Shown: positions 28,034-37,753, numbered from the stretch's first letter. The stretch is DNA of 64,000 bases from Marinomonas fungiae (GCF_001418205.1 NZ_LIQF01000002.1:248001-312000), one strand, 5' to 3'. A program made the numbers and translations. Notes: generated by a model not told the origin, from the letters alone.

Positions 28034-28791
28034 CAGTCTTGCCAATGGATTTCAGGAATGCTCTCAAAAGCTGGTTTGGCAAACAAATAGCCTTGAAAAA
28101 GCGTGATCCCCATGCTTTTTAACATTTCATATTCCGCTGCCGTTTCGATCCCTTCTGCAATCACAGTCTGACCTAATGCTTCTAACATGCGAGTCATGTG
28201 ACGTACTATTGTTTGGCGGGCGGAGTCTTGATCAATATGGCGAATCAGCTCCATATCGATCTTAGTAAAATTTGTCTTCAAATCCGCTAGCTGAGCCAAG
28301 CCGTTATAACCCGATCCAAAATCGTCAATCGCCGTTTGAAAGCCAATTTCTTGATAATGATTGATGATATTAAGCAAGTGAGCTTGATCGAATATGCGCT
28401 CGTTTTCAGTAAATTCAAAAATGATTTTAGTCTGATCAAAACCATAAGTTTGAGCGGCGGCCAAGGTTGTGCGGATACACAGCTCTGGTTTGTAAATGGC
28501 ATTAGGAAGAAAGTTGATACAGAGAAAGGATTGCACTCCCAACGAGGCCGCAAGGCGAATGGCTTTCACTCGACAGCTCTGATCAAAGCGATAGCGATTA
28601 CTCTCATTGACGTGTTTAAAAACATCAGCAGCCCCTTCGCCATTGGTGCCGCGAACCAAGGCTTCCACTGCAAAAACCGTTCGACTTGAAATATCGACAA
28701 TAGGCTGGAAAGCCATACTAAAATCAAATCCTAGGTCGCAAGCTTGAGCGCATTCTTTACAGCTAAACTCTCTAAAATCAACAGGTTGCAT
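28033..28791 (-). CDS. Stand-alone EAL-domain cyclic-di-GMP phosphodiesterase
   Basis: A 252-residue EAL protein expected to cleave cyclic-di-GMP. All signature blocks are present: EALVRG (43-48), FEFTEN, DDFGSGYNGLAQL with the metal-binding DD, FTKIDMELI, AEGIET and QGYLFAKP. The short N-terminus has a C-x2-C-x3-C pattern (Cys 11, 14, 18) just before the domain. The start at 28791 is preferred because AAGGA stands 6 bases before it; an ATG nine codons upstream has no comparable site. Confidence 0.92.
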   Translation of the reverse strand: MQPVDFREFSCKECAQACDLGFDFSMAFQPIVDISSRTVFAVEALVRGTNGEGAADVFKHVNESNRYRFDQSCRVKAIRLAASLGVQSFLCINFLPNAIYKPELCIRTTLAAAQTYGFDQTKIIFEFTENERIFDQAHLLNIINHYQEIGFQTAIDDFGSGYNGLAQLADLKTNFTKIDMELIRHIDQDSARQTIVRHMTRMLEALGQTVIAEGIETAAEYEMLKSMGITLFQGYLFAKPAFESIPEIHWQD

Positions 28792-29053
28792 TTTAATCCT
28801 TTGAGCTTGTTTATGCATTTAGCATATCTTGCTTACGTGATAAAACAAGTGACCTACAACAGTTTTCGTATTTTCCTTGAGTGTGTCATCACGATTCGCT
28901 TCGTTAACATAATGATAACCTTCAAGTTCTAGAGATAAGCGACATTAAGGTTTAGTCTAATACCATGAGAAATGGATTTTTGTAACGCAGTTGTGTCAGC
29001 TTATACCCAACTCAATATGGCAGCTTTCCCATTGAGAGTGATAGAGGGCTATT

Positions 29054-31426
29054 GTGATTCGGACGTACGTTTACTTTTTCATTTTGCTATTCAGCCAATC
29101 GGTGCTAGCCACTGATGATAAAGTTCGCTTGCAACTTAAGTGGCAACATAGCTTTGCATTTGCTGGTTACTATGCGGCCGAGCAACTTGGTTATTACCGT
29201 GATGCTGGATTGGATGTTGAGCTAATTGAAGGGGCGCCGAATACTAATGTTTACAGCGAAGTGGCCACTGGAAAAGCTGATTATGGGGTCGGTAACAGCT
29301 CCTTACTTGTTGAGCGCAGCCGCGGGCGTCCGTTTGTTATTCTTGCTGTGGTATTTCAGCATTCTCCAATGATATTTGTCACGCAGGATACACTACTTAG
29401 CTTCAATGACTGGCTTGGCAAACGTGTAATGTTAGAGGGCTCCTCTGATGAACTGATCCTGTATTTAGAGCAAGAAGGGGTCAAACTGTACGACCTTGAA
29501 TTCCTTCGTCATAGCTTTGATCCAAAGGACTTAGTTAATAAGCGTGTTGATGTGATGAGCGCAAACAGTACTGTGGAGCCGTACTTTCTAGCGCAGCAAA
29601 ATTTCCCTTATCGCGTGTTTTCTCCTAGATCTGCTGGAATTGATTTCTCCGGTGACAATCTCTTCACCTCAGAAGAAGAAATTAAATATCATCCTGATCG
29701 TGTTGCCGCTTTTCGTGATGCCAGCTTGAAAGGATGGGATTATGCTCTGAAGCATCCTGATATCGTGATTGATTGGATTTTATCGGTTTATAGAAGCTCT
29801 CATGATCGAGATTATCTAGAGTTTGAAGCAAAAGAAACTTACGATCTGATTCAACCCAGTCTGATTGAGGTGGGTTACCTTAATGAGTCGCGCTGGTTGG
29901 AAGTTGCTAAGGCTTATCAAAAAAATGGCAAGCTTAATGCTGGCTTCGATGTGGGTGCTGTGTTGTATCACCCGGTAGTCGTGAAAGACTGGCGTGAAGT
30001 GATTATCTTGCTGGTAATTGCAGGCTGTGCCGTATTGCTACTGGTGTCGATTATTCTGTTTGTAGTCCGTACGAATAAACGCCTTGATGCGGCTTTAAAA
30101 GAAAGTCATCAAGCGCGTCATTTGGTCGCAAAGCAAGCCAATCAAGACCCTTTAACAGAGTTACATAATCGACGTTTTTTTAAGCAGCAGCTGAACACAC
30201 TCGCATTGTTTGCTGAGCAGGAAGGGAAGGCCTTTGCGTTGCTGTATTTAGATTTGGACCGCTTTAAAGAAGTGAATGACCTTTATGGTCATCAATGGGG
30301 CGATTATTTGCTCCGTGAAGTGGCTAAACGGCTGCAAAAATGCATTCCTAAAGGTGCTGAATTAGCGCGAATAGGGGGCGATGAATTTACCATTTTGGTG
30401 CCTTACAAGTATGGTCAATGCAAGCTGGCTGAGCTTGCGAAAACAATTTTAGCGGAACTCGAACAGCCTTATAGCCTGTATCAGAATGAAATATTTATTT
30501 CAGCTAGCATTGGTATTACTCAGGCACCATTAGACAGCACTGAGCCATCGGCGCTATTACAATATGCAGATGAGGCCATGTATGCGGCTAAATCCGCAGG
30601 ACGTAGCCGATGGTGCTTTTTTAGCTTCGAGTTACATCAACAAGCCATTGAGCGCCAAAGTATTAGCAACGATTTGCGTCAAGCGTTATCAAATAATGAG
30701 CTCTTTTTGGTATTCCAACCGATTGTTGATATGCAGACTGGCCATATTCGTAAATTTGAAACCCTGTTGCGTTGGCAGCATCCAAATCGTGGGCTGATTC
30801 CTCCTGAGGCATTTATACCTATCGCGGAAGAGTCTGGTTTGATTGCCGAGATCGGTGACTATGTGTTTAAGGAGTCTATCCGTCAACTGGCTGATTGGCG
30901 TCGACGGTTTGCGATGGATCTCATGATGAGCATTAATATATCGCCTTATCAGTTGTCTAATCCTGAAAAGTATATGTCCGATTGGTTTGAGTTTCTTCAT
31001 GATCAGCATGTGCCGGGGTATGCTGTCAGTTTAGAAATCACCGAGAATATGTTGATGCATCATACTGAGGCCGTTTCTAAGCAGCTATTGGCTTTTCGTG
31101 ACGAAGGCATCAATGTGGCTTTAGACGATTTTGGTACTGGGTATTCAGCCCTATCATATTTGAACCGCTTAGACATTGATTACATTAAAATTGATCGTTC
31201 TTTTGTAAGTGAGTTGACAGAAGAACACATGGAGAAAGACCTCTGTGAAGCCATCATTAGCATGGCTCATAAGCTGAAACTGAAGGTGGTTGCGGAGGGA
31301 ATCGAAACCCAAGCCCAAGCCGCTATTTTGATAAAATTTGGTTGCGATCTAGGGCAAGGGTATCTTTATTCTAAACCGTTACTGGCTCAAGATGCTGAGG
31401 CCTTACTAATGGCTCAACAGGTTTAA
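29054..31426 (+). CDS. Periplasmic NMT1/THI5-like sensor with GGDEF and EAL domains
   Basis: A 790-residue membrane signalling protein. After a signal peptide (1-19) comes a pyrimidine-precursor-type binding domain, about 24-240 (VRLQLKWQHSFAFAGYYAAEQ, the NMT1/THI5 opening). A transmembrane helix lies at about 317-342, a GGDEF domain follows with an intact GGDEF at 441-445, and an EAL domain reads ETL at 569-571 with LEITEN, LDDFGTGY, KIDRSF and AEGIET present. The usual RxxD inhibitory site before GGDEF is missing. It probably couples a periplasmic ligand, perhaps an aminopyrimidine, to cyclic-di-GMP level. The start is GTG. Gene-level certainty is high; the ligand is a guess. Confidence 0.92.
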   Translation: MIRTYVYFFILLFSQSVLATDDKVRLQLKWQHSFAFAGYYAAEQLGYYRDAGLDVELIEGAPNTNVYSEVATGKADYGVGNSSLLVERSRGRPFVILAVVFQHSPMIFVTQDTLLSFNDWLGKRVMLEGSSDELILYLEQEGVKLYDLEFLRHSFDPKDLVNKRVDVMSANSTVEPYFLAQQNFPYRVFSPRSAGIDFSGDNLFTSEEEIKYHPDRVAAFRDASLKGWDYALKHPDIVIDWILSVYRSSHDRDYLEFEAKETYDLIQPSLIEVGYLNESRWLEVAKAYQKNGKLNAGFDVGAVLYHPVVVKDWREVIILLVIAGCAVLLLVSIILFVVRTNKRLDAALKESHQARHLVAKQANQDPLTELHNRRFFKQQLNTLALFAEQEGKAFALLYLDLDRFKEVNDLYGHQWGDYLLREVAKRLQKCIPKGAELARIGGDEFTILVPYKYGQCKLAELAKTILAELEQPYSLYQNEIFISASIGITQAPLDSTEPSALLQYADEAMYAAKSAGRSRWCFFSFELHQQAIERQSISNDLRQALSNNELFLVFQPIVDMQTGHIRKFETLLRWQHPNRGLIPPEAFIPIAEESGLIAEIGDYVFKESIRQLADWRRRFAMDLMMSINISPYQLSNPEKYMSDWFEFLHDQHVPGYAVSLEITENMLMHHTEAVSKQLLAFRDEGINVALDDFGTGYSALSYLNRLDIDYIKIDRSFVSELTEEHMEKDLCEAIISMAHKLKLKVVAEGIETQAQAAILIKFGCDLGQGYLYSKPLLAQDAEALLMAQQV

Positions 31427-31433
31427 ATAGTCC

Positions 31434-32129
31434 TTATGGCAGATCAAAAAGGATCACTTTAAGGTGATCTGACTGCTTCTCAAAGTGAATGCTACTAAGA
31501 TGCTCTATCTTTGCTCCATCCCCTTGTTGCATCACAATTTCATCTTCAAGTAACAATGTGCCCGCTACAACATGAATATAGTAACGACGCTTGGAATCGG
31601 CTGTCCAAGTGGCACTTTTTTCCTGATCTAGGACGAGCTGGATCAGCGCTGCATCTTGTTTAATCTGCAATGTCCCATCGCGTCCGTCTGGGGTGATGAC
31701 GGTGGTAAAGCCCTCGGCTTCGCCAAAGCTCTTTTGCTGATAACCAGGTGCGCCACCTAAACTGTTTGGTTGAATCCAAATCTGTAAAAATTTTAAGTGT
31801 TCGGTATCAGAGGCATTAAACTCGCTATGGAAAATACCTGAACCAGCGGACATTAATTGGTATTCTCCAGCAGGAAGTTCACGAATGTTGCCGGCGCTGT
31901 CTTTGTGGGCAATGGTTCCTTGTGTCACTAAACTAATGATTTCCATGTCTTTATGACCGTGGGTTTCAAACCCCATTTGGGGATGCACGCTATCATCGTT
32001 GATAACACGTAAGGCGGAAAATCCCATGTGCTTAGGGTCGTAGTAATGACCAAAGGAAAAAGTGTGGTAGCTGTTTAGCCAGCCAAAATTTGCGTGGCCC
32101 CGTTCAGTGGCAAGTCGTAAAGTGATCAT
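31434..32129 (-). CDS. Pirin family protein
   Basis: A 231-residue two-cupin protein of the pirin/YhaK group. It has the pirin N-terminal cupin with HPQMGFETHGHKDMEIIS (metal His/Glu ligands) and GSGIFHSEFN, and a smaller second cupin. Some members show quercetin dioxygenase activity; the cellular role is unclear. The ATG at 32129 (MITLRLATERGHANFGWLN) follows GGAG and matches the family start. It is convergent with the preceding GGDEF-EAL gene, seven bases apart. Confidence 0.9.
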   Translation of the reverse strand: MITLRLATERGHANFGWLNSYHTFSFGHYYDPKHMGFSALRVINDDSVHPQMGFETHGHKDMEIISLVTQGTIAHKDSAGNIRELPAGEYQLMSAGSGIFHSEFNASDTEHLKFLQIWIQPNSLGGAPGYQQKSFGEAEGFTTVITPDGRDGTLQIKQDAALIQLVLDQEKSATWTADSKRRYYIHVVAGTLLLEDEIVMQQGDGAKIEHLSSIHFEKQSDHLKVILFDLP

Positions 32130-32293
32130 ACTGTACTCCAAGTAAGTGAACTCGATATGAGTAGATGATTTCAGTTTATATATCGAAAAAGTAAATTTAA
32201 AACGCAATATTTGAAGGGTTTGGATCAGCTTTTCTGATGTTTTTTTTGCGATGCTCCCATCGCTTGTCTAAAAAAGGAATCTGGAAAAACAAA

Positions 32294-33220
32294 ATGGCAT
32301 TATTTATCGCAATACTACCAGTGTTTTTATTGATCATTGTCGGCAGTTTGCTGCAGCGTTGGCGCTTTCCCTTTGACGGTTTTTGGCAAGGTGTCGACAG
32401 GTTAGTGTATTGGTGCCTATTTCCAGCGCTCTTATTTACGAAAACCAGTGTGATTGATTTCTCCAATCCCATGCTGATGCGTTACGGCGTGGTATTAATC
32501 AGTGCTTTAGCTGTCACGGCCGCTATGGTGTTGCTCATGGCGCGGTTGTTGAGCGTATCAAATCCAACCGCAACGTCTATGCTACAAGCGGCGGTACGTT
32601 TTAATACCTTTATTACTTTGGCGTTAGCGGATCGTCTTTACGGTGCTGAAGGATTAGTGTTTGCCGCTTTGGGAGCTGCGGTATTGATCCCCTCAGTGAA
32701 CATTTTTTTGGTAGTGACCATGGTATCTATGCATGGCCAAACACAGCAGCCACTGACTAAGCTGATTTCAAAAGAGTTATTAAAAAACCCTTTGATCGTC
32801 GCGATTGCTCTGGGTCTAGGTTTGAATGCATTGGGGTGGACGCCGATTCCGATTCTATCTGATATGACCCAAATGTTGTCGCAAGCAACTCTGCCATTGG
32901 TGCTGCTCGCGGTTGGTGCCGGTGTGCGCTGGACCACGATTAGAGCCGTTGGGGCGACTTTCTGGCTCTCGGCCACCGGGCGCTTTGTAATCTTTCCAAG
33001 TGTTGTGCTAGTGGCTTGTTACCTGCTCGGGATACAAGGTTTAGCTGCCTATGTAGCACTGTTATTTGGCATAGTGCCAACGGCCACATCCGCCTATGCC
33101 TTGGCCAAACAATTAGGTGGGGATGCAGATAGAATGGCAGCGTTTATTACCTTGCAGACGGCCATGTCATTGGTGACTGTGCCATTAAGCATCACACTAG
33201 CCCATAGTTGGCTGGGCTAG
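32294..33220 (+). CDS. AEC family transporter
   Basis: A 308-residue membrane protein of the auxin efflux carrier family, with about ten hydrophobic helices. VYWCLFPALLFTKTSV and the RFVIFPSVVL and GIVPTATSAYALAKQLGGDADRM blocks near the C-terminus are typical. Such carriers move small organic anions; the substrate is unknown. Divergent from pirin; the ATG at 32294 opens the first membrane segment directly. Confidence 0.88.
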   Translation: MALFIAILPVFLLIIVGSLLQRWRFPFDGFWQGVDRLVYWCLFPALLFTKTSVIDFSNPMLMRYGVVLISALAVTAAMVLLMARLLSVSNPTATSMLQAAVRFNTFITLALADRLYGAEGLVFAALGAAVLIPSVNIFLVVTMVSMHGQTQQPLTKLISKELLKNPLIVAIALGLGLNALGWTPIPILSDMTQMLSQATLPLVLLAVGAGVRWTTIRAVGATFWLSATGRFVIFPSVVLVACYLLGIQGLAAYVALLFGIVPTATSAYALAKQLGGDADRMAAFITLQTAMSLVTVPLSITLAHSWLG

Positions 33221-33238
33221 TGCGTGGAGCTTGCTGGT

Positions 33239-34285
33239 TTAGTGCTTGTGATGACCGTGCTCGTGATGATGGTGCTCAATATCACAGTCATGGTCACACG
33301 GTTCGGGTTCACCCGGGTAAAAGACGCCAATATCTCGGCGAACTTCATCCATCGTAGACAGGATGTCTAAGGTATTCTGCCAAGAGTGGTTTGGGCTTTG
33401 TAGTAGGCCTTCTTGAATGCAACGGTTCACTTCTTCGATCTCAAATTGGTAACCGACGCCCGGTACATCAAATTCGATAGAATGCTCTGCACCATCAGCC
33501 TTCACTAACGTAAGGGATTTGCTTTGGTACCAATTTTGACCGAACTCGATATAGCCTTCGCTGCCTGATAGCACCGCTCGGTTTGGCTGTTGGCTGATAA
33601 TCGAGGACTCTAATGCTGCCAATTGCCCAGCGTCCCAGCCTAGTAGCAGCTGTTCAAATACATCTACGTCCGTATCGCCAACCACTGCTTGGTTCTGGAT
33701 GAAGTCAGGCTTGCCTAGGAACAGTTGCGCCAAGAAAATCGGATAAATACCCACATCTAACAAGGCTCCGCCCCCCAGCTCTTTACTTAGCAGGCGACCC
33801 TCAGGGTCTTGGGATCCATTAATACAAAAGCTGGCTTGAATGCTTTGAAGCAGGCCAATTTCACCTTCTTCAACCCACTCTAAAGCTTGCTCAACAGCTG
33901 GATTAAAGCGTGTCCACATGGCTTCCATAACGAAGACTTCGTATTTTTTCGCCAATTCGAAAAGCTCTTCGGCTTGCTGTTCGTTCAGGGTAAATGGCTT
34001 TTCACAAAGCACGTGTTTACCAGCCTGAATACAAGCTTTCGCGAGTTCAAAGTGCAGCGAATTAGGCACACCAATGTAGATGACATCCACTTCGTGACTG
34101 TTAATCAGCGAGAAATAGTCCATCATCGCAAGCTCAATATCGAACCGCTCTGCAAAAGCATCTGCGGATTCTTTACTGCGTGATGCGACGGCACGCAAAA
34201 CGCCTGTCTTGGCATATTTGAAATCTGCCGCAAACGCTTGTGCAATGGTTCCTGTGCCGATGATTCCCCAGCGTACTTCATTCAT
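33239..34285 (-). CDS. Gfo/Idh/MocA oxidoreductase with a His-rich C-terminal tail
   Basis: A 348-residue NAD(P)-dependent oxidoreductase. The N-terminal Rossmann motif is GIIGTGTIAQAFAADF, followed by the family CEKPFTLN with its Lys, and by GGGALLDVGIYPI in the second domain. The substrate, probably a sugar or diol, cannot be told. The last 19 residues hold nine His, two Cys and several acidic residues, which is not part of the family fold and looks like a metal-binding tail. AGGAG precedes the ATG. Confidence 0.9.
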   Translation of the reverse strand: MNEVRWGIIGTGTIAQAFAADFKYAKTGVLRAVASRSKESADAFAERFDIELAMMDYFSLINSHEVDVIYIGVPNSLHFELAKACIQAGKHVLCEKPFTLNEQQAEELFELAKKYEVFVMEAMWTRFNPAVEQALEWVEEGEIGLLQSIQASFCINGSQDPEGRLLSKELGGGALLDVGIYPIFLAQLFLGKPDFIQNQAVVGDTDVDVFEQLLLGWDAGQLAALESSIISQQPNRAVLSGSEGYIEFGQNWYQSKSLTLVKADGAEHSIEFDVPGVGYQFEIEEVNRCIQEGLLQSPNHSWQNTLDILSTMDEVRRDIGVFYPGEPEPCDHDCDIEHHHHEHGHHKH

Positions 34286-34324
34286 GGGAGGCTCCTAGGT
34301 GGAAGAAGGTGAGAGACATGTCAA

Positions 34325-34978
34325 TTATAGCCCAGTGTTGGCTTCTAGCGCAGCTAGGCGTGCGCTTAAGTCTGCTACAGTTTGCTCAAGACTATCGATG
34401 CGCGTCAATAAATCTTCTTGGCTGGACTCCTGAACCAATTCTTCTGCGTTGACATCAATATTGCTTTCACTGCAAAACAACTCTTGGAAGCGGGCTTCAC
34501 GCTTGCCGGGTTCGCGTGGCAGTTGCTCGACAAATGGGCCACCGGTTTTTTCTTTTAGATTGGTGAGCGCCTGTTCCACCTCTTGAATGCTCGTGAATGC
34601 GTATAAACGGCCGCTGCGTGAGCGAAGCTCTCCAGGCGTTTGAGGGCCTCGTAGCAAGAGCATACAAAGCACCGCCGTTTCCCCTTCGTTGAACTGTAGG
34701 TCGGAGAACTCTGTATTGCAGAAGCGATGCTGGTACTTAGCAACACGGCTGCCAGAGTAAAACTCTTCGGTCACTAAACTACGAGCGACGAGTGCGTCAA
34801 TGGTGTCTTGTACTTCGAACTCAGTATAACTCACCACAGGATCACGACTCGATTTCTGATTGCAGGCGTTGGTTAATGCATTGATGCTCATTGGATAATG
34901 ATCTGGAGTAACGATTGATTTCTCTATCAAGCTGCCAATAACGCGAGCTTCCATTGCAGTTAACGTGTAGTACGACAT
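34325..34978 (-). CDS. yceH: YceH family protein (UPF0502/DUF480)
   Basis: A 217-residue protein of the YceH family: LTAMEARVIGSLIEKSIVTP, YPMSINALTNACNQKSSRDPV and LLLRGPQTPGELRSRSGRLY are hallmark strings. Two winged-helix-like domains are predicted for the family, and a short coiled coil (about 195-215) ends the protein. Function unknown. AGGAGAG precedes the ATG; it lies 9 bases after the membrane hydroxylase gene and is probably cotranscribed with it. Confidence 0.92.
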   Translation of the reverse strand: MSYYTLTAMEARVIGSLIEKSIVTPDHYPMSINALTNACNQKSSRDPVVSYTEFEVQDTIDALVARSLVTEEFYSGSRVAKYQHRFCNTEFSDLQFNEGETAVLCMLLLRGPQTPGELRSRSGRLYAFTSIQEVEQALTNLKEKTGGPFVEQLPREPGKREARFQELFCSESNIDVNAEELVQESSQEDLLTRIDSLEQTVADLSARLAALEANTGL

Positions 34979-34987
34979 GTTTCTCTC

Positions 34988-35782
34988 CTATGACGAGCGG
35001 CCCTTTCCCTTAATATGTAATGAGAAGGGCATATTAAGCAGTTCTAGTAAACTTTTCGGTGCGTATGCGGTCGTTTGAGGCAAACCTATATTGAGTTGCT
35101 TGTCCCCGTGTTGGCTATCGGCCAAATAACTTTTGCAGCAGCGATCCCAAAGGCTTAAGCAGAAGCCGAAATTGCGATTGGCTTCTTCTTGGATTCTGGA
35201 ATGGTGAATGCGATGCATAGCTGGGGTGACGATGAGCCAGCGCAATGGTCGTTCAATGCTCTTCGGTAAATTAATGTTGGTGTGATTAAACATCGCTAGG
35301 CTATTAAGCAAGATATCAAAGATCAGTACCGCAGCGGCGGTAATTCCGAATAGCCAAATTGCCACGGCTTTAATCACCAGCGAGAGCAATATTTCGATCG
35401 GATGAAAGCGAACGGCTGAGGTAGTATCAAGTTCAGGATCACTGTGGTGAACCCGATGTAAACGCCACAACCAAGGAATTTTATGAAACAGTCGATGCTG
35501 CCAGTAGATGATGAAATCGAGCAGTATTAGGGAGAACGCGATCGCCAGTAAGTTCGGCAGTGATGCAAGAGGAGTAAAAGGGGAGGGCAGTAATGCCACG
35601 CCTGTGAGCAATAAAGGCTGAAGTAGGCGAACCAGTAACGCATCTATCACCAATAAACTTACATTGTGCCGCCATCTGATGCGCCACTGCTGAAGTGGCT
35701 TGCGCGGCAAAAGATACTGCCAGCTCAAGAGAACTGAGACAAAAAGCAGAAACAATAAAATGCGCAAGTGATAGTCGATCAT
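34988..35782 (-). CDS. Sterol desaturase / fatty acid hydroxylase family membrane protein
   Basis: A 264-residue di-iron membrane enzyme with four or more hydrophobic segments. The histidine clusters are visible in order: HRLFH, HRVHH, a single NH in the membrane loop and HRIHH near residue 195. This is the fatty acid hydroxylase superfamily; the lipid or carotenoid substrate is not evident. Upstream of yceH on the same strand. The ATG has a weak ribosome site. Confidence 0.88.
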   Translation of the reverse strand: MIDYHLRILLFLLFVSVLLSWQYLLPRKPLQQWRIRWRHNVSLLVIDALLVRLLQPLLLTGVALLPSPFTPLASLPNLLAIAFSLILLDFIIYWQHRLFHKIPWLWRLHRVHHSDPELDTTSAVRFHPIEILLSLVIKAVAIWLFGITAAAVLIFDILLNSLAMFNHTNINLPKSIERPLRWLIVTPAMHRIHHSRIQEEANRNFGFCLSLWDRCCKSYLADSQHGDKQLNIGLPQTTAYAPKSLLELLNMPFSLHIKGKGRSS

Positions 35783-35828
35783 GCCTATCCGTATTAGCGG
35801 TAGATAGGGCTAGTCTACACTACTTTTT

Positions 35829-36212
35829 TCAATGGAGTGATTGATCTAGCTGGTATTTTCTCATCATATCGACTTTTAACAAGGCAAGAAGTTCCACTAA
35901 GACGTTAAGATTCACATGGTCTAAGCTATCAATCAACAGGCAATGGTCCCCCATATGCACGTGATGTAGACGTTCGTAAAAGCCAGAGATATCCATGTCA
36001 CTGGCGTGATACAGGCTGAGGTTTTGTTTGTGTGGGACCAGAGCAAAGGCCCAGTCTTCCAGTAGGTAAAATACATCGATGCCTTTTTCACGAATTAGTC
36101 GAGCACTTGGGGCGATTGAGAAAATTAACTCACTCAAGGTGTCGATGTCGGTCGTGACATCTTGGGTTGGGTCTTGATTATTCAGCGCGAGCGCTTTAAT
36201 GGTCGTCAACAT
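35829..36212 (-). CDS. Unrecognised 127-residue protein
   Basis: Not recognised. A soluble acidic protein whose middle (about 45-100) alternates hydrophobic strands and His-containing turns (LLEDWAFALVPHKQNLSLYH, HHVHMGDHCLL). A clear AGGAGG stands 5 bases before the ATG at 36212, so an in-frame GTG two codons earlier is rejected as it lies in the ribosome site. Strong ribosome site and good codon use support a real gene. Confidence 0.65.
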   Translation of the reverse strand: MLTTIKALALNNQDPTQDVTTDIDTLSELIFSIAPSARLIREKGIDVFYLLEDWAFALVPHKQNLSLYHASDMDISGFYERLHHVHMGDHCLLIDSLDHVNLNVLVELLALLKVDMMRKYQLDQSLH

Positions 36213-36280
36213 ACTCACCTCCTAGGGTGGTAGACATGACGTATGTTGACGACTTTCGTATAGCAGATTAAAACTTAGGG

Positions 36281-37426
36281 CTACGACTGAGAATCCAAAG
36301 CAATCAAAATACGGTTCATGGCTTGTTCTAATTGTGAACGCGGGCAACCAAAGTTTAGGCGAATAAAGCCCGGTGCGCCAAATCCCGCCCCATCCGAAAT
36401 GCCTACACCTGCTTCGAGGAAGAAATCATGGGGATTCTCGAGGTGGTATTCACGAATATCTAGCCACGCTAAATAAGTGGCTTCATGCTCAGCCATGTGA
36501 ATCCGAGTTCCTGAAATACGTTGGCGAAGGTAGGCGCAGTTAGCGCGCAAGTATTGTAGTAACTCTTGGTGCCAGATTTGACCATGTCGATAAGCTGCTT
36601 CGGCCGCCACGAGGGCGAACAAGTTTGGTGCAGGGATCAACCCTGCCCGCGCATGATTGAAGCGTTGACGCAACTGGCTGTTGGCGATGATGGCAAAGGC
36701 ATAGCCTAAACCTGCGATATTGAAGGTCTTTGATGGGGCCATTAAGGTCACGGTTCGTTGCGCCGCATCGTCATTCAAACTAGCAAAAGGAATGTGTTGT
36801 GCTGCCGATAGAATCAAGTCACAGTGGATTTCATCTGATACCACACGCAAATCATAACGCTGTGCAAGCTCATGAATAGCAAGCAATTCTTCTCGTGTAT
36901 ATACCGTCGCGCCTGGGTTGTGAGGATTGCACAAAAGTAGCATCGAGGCGTCTGCTTTCTTGCATGATTCTTCCAAACTGTCTAAGTCCACTGACCAACG
37001 GTTTCCTTTGAGTACGAAAGGAATTCTGTCTAGCTTTCGATCAGACATCTCGGGTGCTTTGGTTAAGTGATAGTAAACGGGGCTGGGTACCAGGATACGA
37101 TCATTGGGCTCTGAGAGTGCTCTCACGCACAAATGTAGTGCGCAGACCAAGCCGGGCAGGTGAATAAAGTGAGCACTTGAAGGCGACCACTGGTAACGCT
37201 GAAGGCAATGCTCTTGAATGGCTTGAACAAGGGATTTTGGCGCGTAGCTGTAGCCATAAACGCCTTCGTTGACCCGTTCACTCAATGCCTCTTTGACACA
37301 CTTAGGTGCATCAAAATCCATGTCAGCGATCCACATTGGTATGACATCACTCGAATATTTACCCCATTTGTCACTATTATGGTCGATACGATCAATTATC
37401 TCGTCGAAATAAGACGCCTGACTCAT
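36281..37426 (-). CDS. MalY/PatB-type PLP enzyme (cystathionine beta-lyase family)
   Basis: A 381-residue fold-type I PLP protein. VIPMWIADMDFDAP near the N-terminus, GVYGYSYAP, LLCNPHNPGATVY, VVSDEIHCDLIL and the PLP lysine in MAPSKTFNIAGL mark the MalY/PatB group, which cleaves cystathionine or cysteine conjugates or acts as an aminotransferase. AAGGAG precedes the ATG. The 327-base gap up to betI carries the betI promoter region and nothing else I can support. Confidence 0.9.
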   Translation of the reverse strand: MSQASYFDEIIDRIDHNSDKWGKYSSDVIPMWIADMDFDAPKCVKEALSERVNEGVYGYSYAPKSLVQAIQEHCLQRYQWSPSSAHFIHLPGLVCALHLCVRALSEPNDRILVPSPVYYHLTKAPEMSDRKLDRIPFVLKGNRWSVDLDSLEESCKKADASMLLLCNPHNPGATVYTREELLAIHELAQRYDLRVVSDEIHCDLILSAAQHIPFASLNDDAAQRTVTLMAPSKTFNIAGLGYAFAIIANSQLRQRFNHARAGLIPAPNLFALVAAEAAYRHGQIWHQELLQYLRANCAYLRQRISGTRIHMAEHEATYLAWLDIREYHLENPHDFFLEAGVGISDGAGFGAPGFIRLNFGCPRSQLEQAMNRILIALDSQS

Positions 37427-37684
37427 ATAATCTCCTTGTGTGGCGGGTGATCAGATAATCACCTTGAAAAATTGATACTGCCATACGCTCGATTCGGTAG
37501 AGACCTGAATATTTAGCGCAATGACGCTTTTAGATAAATTGTGTTGTTATTGTACAAGTGCTGCAAATCCTATGATTAGGATCAAGGAAAAAATTAAAAA
37601 TATTTTTTCTTGCGCAATCCCTTATGTTTCAAGACTTCGCGAATTTTTAGAAGTTTTAGGCTAACTATTTAGAGTTATTAAGGG

Positions 37685-37714
37685 TTGACCATTCCCAGAC
37701 GTTGTGTCTACTAT
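37685..37714 (+). promoter_or_regulatory. Candidate sigma-70 promoter of betI
   Basis: TTGACC (37685-37690), 18 bases, then TACTAT (37709-37714), followed by a short inverted repeat TTAAA-N6-TTTAA (37723-37738) that could be an operator. The remaining gap (37427-37684) is AT-rich with no supported gene. Confidence 0.4.
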
Positions 37715-37753
37715 AGTTTTTATTAAATGGTTGTTTAACAAAAAGGAATCCAA

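Noticed and set aside
37572..37585. FNR/Anr-like box ATGAT-TAGG-ATCAA between the MalY-type gene and betI
   Set aside because: It matches 9 of 10 consensus positions, but by my estimate about two such matches are expected by chance in 64 kb, and neither neighbour has a clear link to oxygen.
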